Source: Lonicera japonica
Lineage: Eukaryota > Streptophyta > Magnoliopsida > Dipsacales > Caprifoliaceae
Direction of reading: 5' to 3'
Length of the DNA: 64,000 bases
NCBI GenBank assembly: GCA_021464415.1
Contig: CM038466.1
Location: 51,742,039 to 51,806,038, forward strand
The notes under the pieces were generated by a model. The model made no database searches. It had not been told where the DNA came from and worked only from the letters and a program-made list of their open reading frames with translations. The position numbers and the translations under genes are program-made. Positions within the stretch are counted from its first letter, which is position 1. The number at the start of each line of letters is the position of its first letter. This document shows positions 1-10,601 of the stretch, piece after piece.

Positions 1-154
1 TTGGATGTGTTTCAACAAGTGAAAATCAACATTCCGTTGCTTGACGTGGTCAAGCAAATACCTTCGTATGCTAAGTTCCTCAAGGACTTATGTACGACCA
101 AACGAATGTTGAATGTTAAGAAAAAGGCCTTTATGGTGGAGCAAGTGAGCTCCA
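1..154 (+). pseudogene. Ty3/gypsy pol fragment (upstream of protease), truncated
   Basis: Frame 1 is open across the whole stretch and reads [14 protein letters not shown] and onward. It matches residues 148-198 of the pol protein encoded on the opposite strand at 5057-9223, with about four amino-acid differences seen by eye (for example FRQ to FQQ and LDA to LDV). It stops at the left LTR, exactly after the VSS that precedes LMQGT in the intact copy. It is therefore part of a second element of the same family, lying in the opposite orientation, into which or against which the element at 155-12258 is joined. The window edge cuts its start. Confidence 0.85.
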
Positions 155-1356
155 TGACGCAGCCGAATTAGCGCGTTGCGATAGAGCCCAAGTGCAGGCA
201 CGTCAAGTTGTAATATAGTCTCGGAAGTCCGAGTGTCGAACCACAGGGATAAGTGAAAAGGATTGGAATGGATTACGGATTAAATGGTTTTCTGATTCTT
301 GTAAATTGAAATGGTTGTAGAACAACGAAAATGTAAAACAGTTGTGAAAATTAATAAGAAAGCACTAAGGTAGGTGGAGGTTAGCGACGATTTAAGAAAC
401 GGTGATCACTAGCTCATACAAAGATTAGAACACAAGGATTCTCGAGAAATGGGGAATGTTGGTGTATCTCTCAATAGCAAAGGGTGCGACGCTAGGCGAC
501 TCATTCCCGAATTGAAGCTATATCAAGAGAGAGACAAACGACATACCACCAAAGACGAGGTTATCATTCCTACCTCTTAGCTACGGGTGTGAAGCAAGGC
601 AACCCATTCCCGATGAAGCTAATCCGAGATAGATATGACAAACTCATCATAAAAAGATTTAACATCAAGCAAGTGTGGTAATCTCATGATTTAAAGAATG
701 AAAATTAAAAAGTGAATCCTAACAATGAAACGGAATGAAGATTATGGGATAAATTTGTCAACTCATCGTTTATCACATATGGTAGAAAATAAAGAGTCTA
801 AGTATCACATAAAGTGTAAGAAGCACTCAATATATCAATAAATGAATCAAAGATAAGCTAAACAAATTTAAAATCCATCTATGGAGTTTTGAGAGCTATT
901 CATAATTTCTATGAAGAGGGAAAAACTCCATGGATGGGGGAAAAAGACTACAAGCTTTCTAGAACCATATGAATATGTTGTATGCTCATTAACAACCAAG
1001 CACTAAATATACAAGGCATATAAAGTCTTACTTTATTATGAATATACCTAGAAAGCTTGTAACAATGGAGGAAATGAAGAAGAAAAGGATTTACAACTAT
1101 TTCTCAATCTTTAAACATGGATTAAGCCATAAATCACCGAATATTATATCGCAAACAACCTCCGTAACCTTAGTAATAGACTACTCCATAATAGATGCAA
1201 GAACAAATATTATAGAAGAAGAAATCATTCTTACAAATTAAAAACTTACAAGAGAAATGAAGAACAACACCACAATGAGCTCTCACCTCTCTCCTACAAC
1301 TCTAAGTGTGTTCAAAACTAGATAATATCCCTTTCCCTATGTAAAAGAAATAAATA

Positions 1357-1370
1357 ATATATATATTAAA
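1357..1370 (-). promoter_or_regulatory. Putative TATA region of the 3' LTR
   Basis: An AATATATATATT-type stretch lies about 90 bp downstream, in element orientation, of the palindrome cluster, as in the other LTR. In a 3' LTR it would drive transcription out into 1-154 rather than the element. This is inferred from base composition and position only. Confidence 0.35.
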
Positions 1371-1459
1371 AGGTAGAAAAATATCTAACTAAATATCTAA
1401 AATAGCTTGAACCACTAAAATAGCCCATTTTGGGTGTGAAATGGCCAAGTTGCCAGGGC

Positions 1460-1557
1460 CATGATCGATCATGGCCAACCCATGATCGATCATGGGGTCT
1501 TCTGCCTGAACTATTATTTGCACCATGATCGATCATGGGATTCCATGATCGATCATG
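1460..1557. promoter_or_regulatory. Four phased copies of palindrome CATGATCGATCATG (3' LTR)
   Basis: Perfect 14-bp palindromes start at 1460, 1481, 1524 and 1544, giving spacings of 21, 43 and 20 bp, close to multiples of two helical turns. They lie in the presumed U3 region. They look like sites for a dimeric DNA-binding protein; no binding protein can be named from the sequence. Confidence 0.7.
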
Positions 1558-1813
1558 CTTCTGGAAATTCTCTAAATCAGCACTTTTGTAGCTTTTGGCT
1601 AGCGCTTGATCAATCATTTCGAAGGCCATTGCATCCTATGCCTATAAACACATAGAAACACAACAAAAGCACACCTAGCGGGACGATGTTAGATACAAAA
1701 CTCGCCAAGACACTAATCTCGAGATAAGTGGATAATTAGGCATAATTAAAGCAACAAACGCGTCATGCGACTCTGGGAAAGAGCTTATGCATGACAATAT
1801 TATGCGTTTATCA

Positions 1814-1827
1814 ACTCCCCTCAACTT
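1814..1827 (-). promoter_or_regulatory. Polypurine tract
   Basis: Read on the - strand, AAGTTGAGGGGAGT directly abuts the TGATAA start of the 3' LTR. This is the expected place for the plus-strand primer of reverse transcription. Confidence 0.8.
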
Positions 1828-3137
1828 ATCTCTTGCTAGTCCCTTAGCAAGACAAAAATATATAATTACAAAAGCACTATGCTAAATAAAAAAAATTGTT
1901 AACTTCTAAGTTCCCAAGGAAGACGAGTTGCATCTCGTGAAAGGTTTTCAGAAATGATACCTACAAACATCAGAAGTTTGATCATGATGAACGATGAGAA
2001 TGAAGTTTCAAGTTTCAATTTGCAAAGCAAGAGGCATTACTATCAATTTTCCAGAATGACGGACTTTTGAATGATCATATAATTCGCCTATCTCCTTTAG
2101 AACACAATCCCATATTCTCCAATGCTCACATACTAGACTTCAATTCAAACAATTCAATATAAACACAAAGAATCATAAACATTCAAGAAGGAAGAGAGAA
2201 CTTTTTCAAAAACAAAAACTCCAAGATTTGTCAATTCTAAGCACTTTCTTTATCTTTTCTTGGAAATTTTTGCTAAATTAGTTCAGGGCGGTTTTCATCT
2301 CTACGGGGGGCAGCGGTCTCACTTATGAAATTTTTCAAAATTACTGCTCATTCATTGGAGCTTGAAGGAAGCTATTCACCCTTTCCCATATGGTAACCTA
2401 TACCCATCCATAATATTAGACAAAGAGACTTAAGATTTAGTCAAGTGAAGCTTTAAGTCAATATTATGATAAAAGTCATCCAAGTTGTCAAAGTGCTATG
2501 CTTTTGTCCTCTCATTGGAGGATCTTTTCGAAAGAGCTTCCATTATTTTTGGACAAAAATTTCTCTTCTCTCAATGAAAATAAATCTAAGTGTTATTACC
2601 GAAATTGAAAACAACCGAAGCAATCTAGCATGTGGAGCATGAGAATATAACGGGATATGAGACTAAGTGGAGCAAGGCAATTTAGATTATCATTCAAATT
2701 CCTATCTAGATCAAAGAATTCATGCCAAAAGCTAATGAAACAATGGCCTTCATTGAACAAAGTCAATCAATCAATCATCACTTTTCAAACTTCTCCAAAA
2801 AAAATTCTACTACTCATGGAAATGAACAATAGCAAGCCAAACAAAATAAACACAAAATAACGTACCCCCCTCAACTTGAAACACACATTGTCCTCAATGA
2901 AAAGAGAACAAATAACAACGCACGGAAGGGCTACTTTGGCTTTGCTTCCCATGAGACAAAAATAAGACATAAACAAAAACTATTCACAAAACGGGTTAGA
3001 ATTAGAATTCAAAAGCAAAAACCATAACATTCAATCATTAAAACCAAGTTTTAAAGTTAACATCATGTCAAAGTTCTAATACAACCCAAAAAGAAATAAA
3101 ATAAAGCTAAGCGTAAATATAACTAATAAAAGAGTTT
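1828..3137 (-). other. Non-coding tail of the element between third ORF and 3' LTR
   Basis: About 1.3 kb lies between the stop of the third ORF and the polypurine tract. Only short chance ORFs are seen, and there is no envelope-like gene with membrane segments. A long untranslated 3' region is usual in Athila-type elements. Confidence 0.6.
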
Positions 3138-3587
3138 TCAGGATTTGGCAAATCGCATCACATGTCGGGAGGTGGGGGTGGGGGGAATCGACCGTACAAC
3201 GCCTCGAACTGCTGGCGTATGAAGCTCCTGCTGAGCTGCCATCTGCTCTGTAACTCTTGCCTCGACTTGGGCTGCTATCTCTGCTTGAAGACGGTCCTGT
3301 CGCGATATCATAATCTCCACCCTCTCATTGACACCCGCGAATCCGGTGTGGATCAAGGCAGTCATTTGTTCAAACTGCTCTCTAATGAACTCCCTATTGT
3401 CATCCACAGGCCCAGAGCTTGCCCTTCTTCTACGCCTTGATGTACCCGGAACATCCGCTCCTGCTTCTTCAGCCCCTTCTTCTTCGCTATCACCCTGTTG
3501 TGGTGCGGCTGTGGAAGAACTCGGCCTGTTCCTCAGTTGACCAGCGGCTCGAGTTTGGGTGGACCTATTCAGCGGTGCCCTAGGCAT
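3138..3587 (-). pseudogene. Third ORF of the retroelement, C-terminal part after in-frame stop
   Basis: This 149-codon frame starts MPRAPLNRSTQTR. It is in the same phase as the 244-codon frame at 3624-4358 and is separated from it by one TGA and eleven further sense codons, so both are halves of one ORF of about 405 codons. It has a Ser/Pro/acidic linker, a basic patch RRRRR near residue 55, and then a helical heptad-like stretch (IREQFEQM to VTEQMAAQQ) that may form a coiled coil. I see no membrane segment. The methionine here could restart translation, but an internal linker of a broken protein is the simpler reading. Confidence 0.7.
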
Positions 3588-3623
3588 TTTCTTCTCATCG
3601 TCGGCTCTCTCAATTACCCCCGC

Positions 3624-4358
3624 TCACAAACAGACCTTAGTGATCAACGACCCAAATTTGATTGTTTCATTGTGGGCGACCAAATCGATGATTCGCGCTA
3701 TTCGCCCAATGATATGACGCAACAAGCAGCAGCGCTTGTTCGTTGCTATGGCGTATAGTACATAAGCCTGAGACGGGTAAATGTGCTGGGTATGAGAAGT
3801 TGGGTCCAAAGCGTTGGCAATTACCAGCCAAAGAGTTCTAAATCCCTCACGTATGTGGCTCCTATCGAATTGGTTCCCAATCCATTCTCTGGGTTCACCG
3901 GCTAGAAATGTGGCTAGATCGTTAGGCCTCGGCTCTAAATAGTTGGTAGTGTCCGAATAGGGGAGGTCATGAGCATTAGGTGGCAAAGCTGAGATTCCCG
4001 TAATCTCAGTCAAAACTTCGAGGTTAAACGGAACCGTTCTGCCTCGAACATGAGCGACATATGTGTATGGTGTATCGGGAACTTGAATCAAACTTGCAAT
4101 AAATTCACGACAAATGGTGAGATTACATTGAGTACCTGGTTGACGCAAGTAGTCAATCCATTCCGGATACCGCTCAAACGTTGCTCGCTGGGGGAAATCG
4201 TCCAGCGTACCGATGAATACCGGCCTCTCTATCACTACCGTCCTCGTTTTGAAGGCGTAGTTCCACCACTCAAATTCTTGACGGCTCCGAAATCCGCGAT
4301 AGCCGCCTCTCGCGGCTTCAATGGTAAGCGGCTTAGTGGGAGGGTTTGAGGAAGACAT
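3624..4358 (-). pseudogene. Third ORF of the retroelement, N-terminal part (plant-transposon-protein-like)
   Basis: This 244-codon frame starts MSSSNPPTKP and ends at a TGA at 3624-3626. The pattern of a 'REFIASL' stretch, then 'HVRGRTVPFN', then 'LTEITG' resembles the putative plant transposon protein family (PF20167-type) found beside Athila-like gag-pol genes; this is assigned from memory of the motif, not from a search. Its role is unknown. There is no signal peptide or transmembrane helix, so it does not look like a retroviral envelope. It lies downstream of pol on the same strand, preceded by about 260 nt with no ATG that is pyrimidine-rich, as in a plant 5' leader. The in-frame TGA is probably a nonsense mutation. 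Confidence 0.75.
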
Positions 4359-4620
4359 AATGGAGGAGTGCTATGCTTTAGAGGAGGTGGAAAGGAGGAA
4401 TTTGAAGCCTTGAGATGCTAGGGCTCGAAAATGGTGATGAGAGAGGGAAAAGGTGATTTTTGAGATGGGTTTGATGATTGGGGTTGGAAATTGAGGGATT
4501 TGAAGGTTGAATCTAGGTGGGGGTGGATGGAAATGGTGTTTAGAGAAGATTTAGGAAGAATGGGGGAGAAAGGGCTAGAGCTCGAAATGGATTTGGGAGA
4601 AGGGTTTGTGAGAAATGGGC
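4359..4620 (-). promoter_or_regulatory. ATG-free pyrimidine-rich leader of the third ORF
   Basis: Read on the - strand, the roughly 260 nt before the ATG at 4358 are C/T-rich and contain no ATG. This is what an untranslated leader of a separately made mRNA looks like. It sits between the palindrome block at 4655-4890 and the ORF. No clear TATA box is visible. Confidence 0.45.
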
Positions 4621-4654
4621 GTGATTTTACGGTTCCCCTGTTTTAAGTCGCGGC

Positions 4655-4890
4655 CATGATCGATCATGGCCAACCCATGATCGATCATGGGTTGCTCTGC
4701 CCAGTCATTACTTTTACAATGATCGATTGTACAATGATCGATCATGGTATGACCATGATCGATCATGCTCCTCTCTACCCAGCTGCTTCAATACCATGAT
4801 CGATCATGGGATTTCATGATCGATCATGCTCTAGATTTCTTGAGAGAATTTCTACCATGATCGATCATGGTGAGGGCATGATCGATCATG
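4655..4890. promoter_or_regulatory. Internal block of eight to nine phased palindromes, homologous to the LTR cluster
   Basis: Palindromes start at 4655, 4676, 4754, 4795, 4815, 4856 and 4877, with one-mismatch or degenerate copies at 4733 and 4717. Neighbours are 20-21 or 41 bp apart. Flanking bases (GGCCATGATC..., CCAACCC, GGGATT between copies) match the LTR cluster, so this block looks like a duplicated piece of LTR U3. It lies between pol and the third ORF and could act as its upstream control region. Confidence 0.65.
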
Positions 4891-5056
4891 GTCCAATCTG
4901 CCAGAAATTTCTCTTTGCCTTCTTTGCTCTTCTACACCTCAATTCTTCCCCTCAACTTGGTTCAAACTTTCCCAATCACACCCGACTCTCCGATGGAAAT
5001 TCCTGAAACTCAAACATACTAACAAAAACATTATTTACAAAATCGACCCATGCTTG

Positions 5057-8000
5057 TTAGGCATAGGTCGGTTCTTCGAGAGGGGTGGACTCCTCTCGAG
5101 GTGGGAATTCCAAAAACGGCTTAAGACGTTGACCGTTCACTTTGAACACGAAGCCGGTTTTGGGATCCTCAACTTCCACAGCCCCAAAAGGAAATACGTG
5201 TCGGACAACGTATGGGCCGGTCCATCGAGACTTCAACTTTCCCGGGAAGAGATGCAGACGAGTATCATAAACAAGAACTTTGTGCCCGAGTTTAAATTCT
5301 TTTCTCATAATGGATTTATCATGAAAAATTTTTGCACGTTCCTTATTTATCTTCGCATTGTCATATGCATCTCTTCTCAACTCCTCTATTTCATCTAATT
5401 GCAACTTACGGTCAAGCCCAGCTTTCTCTAAATCATAGTTAACCATCTTAGTTGCCCAGTATGATTTGTGTTCCAACTCTACTGGAAAATGACATGGTTT
5501 TCCGTACACAATGCGATAAGGAGACATATCTAGAGTTGTTTTATACGCAGTACGGTAGGCCCAAAGTGCGTCGGTCAGTCTTAATGACCAATCCTTGCGA
5601 TTCGGGTTTACCGTTTTCTCTAGAATCTGTTTGATCTCCCTATTTGCCAACTCGGCTTGACCATTAGTTTGAGGATGATAAGCGAGCGATACTTTGTGAT
5701 TTACACCGTACTTTTGCATTAATGATTGAAACGGTTTATTGCAAAAATGAGTACCGCCATCGCTTATTATTGCCTTGGGGGTGCCAAAACGTGCAAGAAT
5801 GTGTTCTTTCAGAAATCGGATCACCACTTTGTGGTCGTTTTTCTTGCACGCTTGGGCTTCCACCCATTTTGAAACATAATCTACGGCAACTAAAATGTAA
5901 AGGTTACCGTAGGAGGATGGGAATGGTCCCATAAAGTCGATGCCCCAACAGTCGAAGATTTCGATCATCAGAATTGGGTTGAGAGGCATCATATTCCTCT
6001 TGGAGATCCCTCCAAGCATTTGGCATCTCTGACATGCCTTGCAGAAGCGTTGTGCGTCCTTGAAGAGCGACGGCCAGTACAATCCGCTTTGCAAAATCTT
6101 AGCGGTTGTCTTCTTTGCTGAGAAGTGTCCTCCGCAAGCTTCGGAATGGCAGAAGGACAGAACTCTCTCCACTTCTTCGTCTGGGATGCACCGTCGGATG
6201 ATCTGATCCGCACAATATTTAAATAGGTACGGTTCATCCCAGTAAAATCGACCCACTTCGCTCAAGAACCTTTTTCTGTCTTGCGCAACCCATGACTTCG
6301 GTATCTTGTCGGTCACCAGATAATTCACGATGTCTGCATACCATGGGAGTGTTGAGATTGCTAACAATTGCTCATCCGGAAACGAGTCTTGGATCGGGCT
6401 TTCTTCGGTGTTGTTCGTGAAAGTGAGTCGAGATAGATGATCGGCCACCACGTTCTCGACTCCCTTTTTGTCCTTGATGCTTAAATGAAATTCTTGCAAC
6501 AAGAGTATCCATCTAAGAAGTCGCGGCTTGGCATCCTTCTTTGTGAACAGGTACTTCAATGCCGCGTGATCCGTGAAGACAACGATGGGCGATCCTATCA
6601 AGTAGGATCGAAACTTGTCCAAGGCGAAGACAATTGCCAGGAGCTCTTTCTCTGTCGTGGTGTAATTCATTTGCGCATCATTCAAAGTCCTACTTGCATA
6701 GTAAATTACACCCGGTTTCTTGTCTTTCCGTTGACCAAAGAACCGCTCCAACTGCATAATCGCTCGCATCACACATGAGCTCGAAAGGCAAGCTCCAATC
6801 CGGTGTCTGCATAATCGGCGCAGGGGAGGAGTGGTGAGCATATGCTTTAGAGAGACAAAAGCTTCTTCGCACTTGGCATCCCATTCAAATGGTGCATCTT
6901 TGAGGAGTAAATTACACATTGGCTTGGAGATGGAACTGAAGTTCTTGATGAACCTCCTATAAAACCCGGCATGTCCCAAAAATGATCGGACATCTTTTAC
7001 ATTCTTGGGTGTAGGAAGTTTAGAAATCAGTTCGATCTTTGCTTTGTCTACTTCAATTCCTTCCGATGAAATGATGTGCCCCAATACGATTCCCTTGGTG
7101 ACCATAAAATGGCACTTTTCCCAATTCAATATCAATTGCTTTTCCACGCATCTTTCCAGGACCTGTTCCAAGTTAGCTAAGCAATTGTCGAATGACTTAC
7201 CATAGACGGTAAAGTCATCCATGAAAACTTCCAAAGTCCTTTCCACCATATCACTAAAAATACTCAGCATACACCGTTGGAAAGTGGCCGGTGCATTACA
7301 TAGACCAAAGGGCATTCTTCGATAAGCGAAGGTACCAAAGGGACATGTAAAGGTGGTCTTTTCTTGATCATCTAGGTCAATCTCAATTTGATTGTACCCG
7401 GAAAAACCATCGAGGAAAGAGTAATATTCATGGCCCGCTACTCTTTCTAGAGTTTGATCCAAAAAGGGTAGTGGGAAATGATCTTTACGAGTTGCCTCGT
7501 TGAGTTTACGGTAGTCAATGCACATTCGCCACCCGGTGGTGACTCTTTGCGGAATCAACTCGTTTGATTCGTTCTTGACTACCGTAAGACCTGATTTTTT
7601 CGGTACCACTTGAGTTGGACTAACCCATTTACTATCCGAGATTGGATAGATGATCTTTGCATCCAACAATTTCAACACCTCGTTCCTAACCACTTCTTGC
7701 ATGTTAGGATTCAACCGGCGTTGAAATTGTCTCGATGTTTTTGCCCCATCCTCCAAGTGAATTTTATGCGTACAAATCAAAGGGCTTATACCTTGAAGGT
7801 CGGCAAGAGTCCAACCAAAAGCTTTTTTGTATTTACCAAGCAAATGGACTAACCTTACCTCTTGGTCATCCGAAAGTTCGGACGAGATGATGACAGGGTA
7901 AGTGTCTGAAGCTCCCAAAAAGGCATACTTCAAGTTGCTCGGCAATAGCTTAAGGTCCATCTTTCCTTCGTGCGTTTTGGTGGACGACGATGTGTTTTCC

Positions 8001-9223
8001 TCTCTCTCCGAAAATTCAACCTGTTTGTCAGACAAAGAAAACACTTGCATACAATCCTCGGGTTCATCGGAAGTGGTTAGATAACCTTCCGTTGACTCCG
8101 ATTCAAAATTTTCCACAAAGTGGTCTTGGATACATGACTCTATCATGTTCACGTGTTCATTTTCCTCATTATCATCGTCATCTCTTTGATTGCTCAAAGA
8201 GAACACGTTTAGCTCTAGAGTCATGTTGCCAAATGTTAACTTCACGATTCCATTCTTGCAATTTATTATGGCATTAGAAGTAGCAAGAAATGGTCGTCCG
8301 AGAATGACCGGAATCTCATTGGTGGGATTTGACACAGGTTGCATGTCGAGGATGATGAAATCAACCGAAAAATAAAACTTGTCGACTTGGACAAGCACAT
8401 CCTCGACTATCCCTCTTGGGATCTTAACGGATCGATCCGCTAATTGAATAGTAACCCTCGTGGGTTTCAACTCACCCAACCCCAATTGTTGATATACCGA
8501 GTAGGGGAGCACATTCACACTTGCTCCCAAATCTAACAATGCATTCTTGATCCTACAATTTCCTATGATACACGAAATTGTGGGACAACCGGGGTCTTTG
8601 AACTTGGGGGCTCTCGTGCCTTGCATGAGGGAGCTCACTTGCTCCGCCATAAAGGCCTTTTTCTTGACATTCAACCTTCGTTTGGTAGTACATAAGTCCT
8701 TGAGGAACTTAGCGTACGAAGGTATTTGCTTGACCGCGTCAAGCAATGGAATGTTGATTTTCACTTGCCTAAAGACATCCAAGATCTCTGTGTTAGATTT
8801 GGATGGTTGGTTTAATCTCTCCGGAAATGGGACTTTGATCCCATTTTTGATCTTTTCAAGATCCTCCTTCCCTTGTCTTTCTTCCTCTATCTTCTTTTCT
8901 TCACTCACAACTTTTTCAACCTCCGACTCCTCAACAATAGTAGATTTAACTATGTCCGCCACCTTGGGGGTTTTAGGAACAATAGTCTTGTCTACCTCCT
9001 TCCCACTTCTCAGGATCGTGATGGACTTGAGTTCTTCTATCTTGGTGCTAGACTCTCCTCCCTCTATGACTTGAACTTGCCCTCTAGGATTAACTAAAGG
9101 TTGAGAGGGGAATTTTCCCTTCTCTTGAGTAGCTAGGGCGGTGGTGAGTTTAGACATTTGAGTTTTTAACTCACCTACATCACGATCCGTTTTGTCCACA
9201 AATGACCTTAACAAAGCTTCCAA
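5057..9223 (-). pseudogene. pol: pol polyprotein: protease, RT, RNase H, integrase
   Basis: This is a 1388-codon frame. The aspartic protease has its active-site Asp at residue 231 in ALLDLGAS. Reverse transcriptase spans about 520-690, with the catalytic FMDD at 667-670. RNase H spans about 800-930, followed by the integrase zinc region (H1026, CKAC near 1061-1064) and the catalytic triad D1096, D1155, E1191 with 35 residues between the last two. The C-terminal GPY-type motif is near 1336. About thirty residues (799-829) are out of frame because two small frameshifts cancel; the lost piece includes the first RNase H acidic residue. The frame is in phase with gag upstream and is separated from it by one TAA at 9389-9391, so gag-pol was one long ORF. 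It makes the enzymes for copying and inserting the element. Family assignment is firm; activity of this copy is doubtful. Confidence 0.92.
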
Positions 9224-9388
9224 GTTTTGGTTGGGGTTTTGATTTTGAGGTGGAACAAAAGAGTTTTGAGGTTGTTGTTGCCTTTGGTTCTGATGATATT
9301 GGTTGTGGTTCTGACTTTGATTTCCTCCCCAACTGAAATTGGGGTGATTCTTCCATCCCTCATTGTACCTTTGAGAGTAAGGATCATT

Positions 9389-10453
9389 TTAGTTACGATT
9401 TTGGTTGCTATTTTGGTTGTACTGGTGCAAAACATTGACTTGGGCGGGATCTTTGAGGACTTCCCGAAAAGCGGGAATGATAGGACAATCCTCGGTAGTG
9501 TGTCCTGAATTTTCGCAAATGACACACAACTGACTCGAGGATACTACATTGACCTCCTTAAGCTTACTTGCTTCCATTGCCTCTACCTTCTTAGACAATT
9601 GGAATAACCTTGCCCCCATGTCATCCTCATTGGACACTTGGTACAACCCACCCCTTCCTAGAGTTTTGGCTTTGGGTTCCTCGGAATAGGTGTTCCAATT
9701 TTGAGCACCTTCCGCTAATTCATCAAAATACAATAAAGCCTCCTCGGGATTCTTACTCAAGAATTGACCATTACACATGGTCTCAACAAACGTACGCATC
9801 TCAGGGGTGAGAGATTCATAGAAAAAACTAACAAGGCTCCACGTTTCGTGACCATGGTGAGGGCATGCGTTTAAAAGGTCCTTGTATCTATCCCAACATT
9901 TATAAAAGCTTTCATGTTCTTTTGGTGAAAAATTTGATATCGCCCTTCTTAAAGCATTGGTTCTATGAACGGGGAAGAATTTTTTTAGAAAATCCGCTTG
10001 AAGCTCTTGCCAAGACCGAATTGATTGCGGTCTTTGAGCATTTAACCAAATTTTTCCTTTGTCTTTTAGGGAGAAAGGAAAGAGCTTTAAACGCATGACA
10101 TCCTCATTAATATTTGCCTCACGAAATGTGGAGCAGACTTCTTCAAAGTCTTTCAAGTGCAAGTATGGGTTTTCCGACTCCATACCGTGAAAAGAAGGGA
10201 TATGTTGAAGCATACCCGGTTTGAAAGAGAATGCTCCGACTTGACCAGCAGGAAGCACGATGCATGAGTTTGAAGTTGCCCGAGGCGGTTGAAGGTAGTC
10301 TCTCATGGTCCTAACAGGAGGAACATTGTTGGCCCCTTCCCCTTCATTATCGCTCTCGAGATCCTCGTTTCTACCTTGGTTTGCCATTCTTGGAGATGTG
10401 GGAGGGCTAATTCGAATGTCCACAAACAGTCGCCCTTGCATGAGCTTGGACAA
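9389..10453 (-). CDS. gag: gag (capsid / nucleocapsid) protein
   Basis: This is a 354-codon frame with a retrotransposon gag core: 'YLHLKDFEEVCSTF', 'LKLFPFSLKDKGKIWL' and 'SWQELQADFLKKFFP' are typical capsid-region motifs of Athila/Tat elements. A zinc knuckle of the form CX2CX4HX4C (CVICENSGHTTEDC) sits near residues 310-323 and would bind RNA. The protein packages the genome in virus-like particles in the cytoplasm. The reading frame continues into pol without a shift; only the TAA at 9389-9391 ends it. The listed start is the first Met; the later MANQGRNEDLE at about residue 23 is an equally good start. Confidence 0.9.
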   Translation of the reverse strand: MSKLMQGRLFVDIRISPPTSPRMANQGRNEDLESDNEGEGANNVPPVRTMRDYLQPPRATSNSCIVLPAGQVGAFSFKPGMLQHIPSFHGMESENPYLHLKDFEEVCSTFREANINEDVMRLKLFPFSLKDKGKIWLNAQRPQSIRSWQELQADFLKKFFPVHRTNALRRAISNFSPKEHESFYKCWDRYKDLLNACPHHGHETWSLVSFFYESLTPEMRTFVETMCNGQFLSKNPEEALLYFDELAEGAQNWNTYSEEPKAKTLGRGGLYQVSNEDDMGARLFQLSKKVEAMEASKLKEVNVVSSSQLCVICENSGHTTEDCPIIPAFREVLKDPAQVNVLHQYNQNSNQNRN

Positions 10454-10583
10454 CGATTCGAATCGCTCCTCAGGAATTCTACAAAATCAAACAAAAATAA
10501 GGGAGAAAAATAAATTAATTAAATGGAGAGAAATACTTACAGAAGGGTTTTGTACAAAACCCGAAATTCGCCTTTTTGCCTTA

Positions 10584-10601
10584 TCCCCGGCAACGGCGCC
10601 A
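10584..10601 (-). promoter_or_regulatory. Primer binding site, tRNA-Asp type
   Basis: The + strand reads TCCCCGGCAACGGCGCCA, which is the 3' end of plant tRNA-Asp including CCA. Its complement TGGCGCCGTTGCCGGGGA lies 6 nt inside the 5' LTR, where minus-strand synthesis is primed. This primer choice is usual for Athila-type elements. Confidence 0.92.

Larger units (their letters stand above)
155..1813 (-). repeat. 3' LTR of the Athila-type element
   Basis: This 1659-bp direct repeat of 10608-12258 starts TGACGCAGCC and ends GTTTATCA on the + strand. It includes four copies of the palindrome CATGATCGATCATG at 1460-1557 and an AT-rich TATA-like stretch near 1357-1370. Short ORFs inside it, such as those reading MIDHG, come from translating the palindromes. 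Confidence 0.95.

Noticed and set aside
1461..1655. Short ORFs rich in MIDHG in the LTRs and at 4575-5006
   Set aside because: They are translations of the repeated palindrome CATGATCGATCATG on either strand and differ between frames; the DNA motif, not the peptide, is what repeats.
3138..4358. Retroviral envelope-like gene in the third ORF position
   Set aside because: No signal peptide, membrane helix or cleavage site; the motifs fit plant transposon proteins instead.
6690..6884. 64-codon - strand ORF with [15 protein letters not shown]
   Set aside because: Not a separate gene; it is the displaced RNase H frame between two compensating frameshifts in pol.
8547..9074. 175-codon ORF on the + strand
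   Set aside because: Antisense shadow of pol; no motif of its own.
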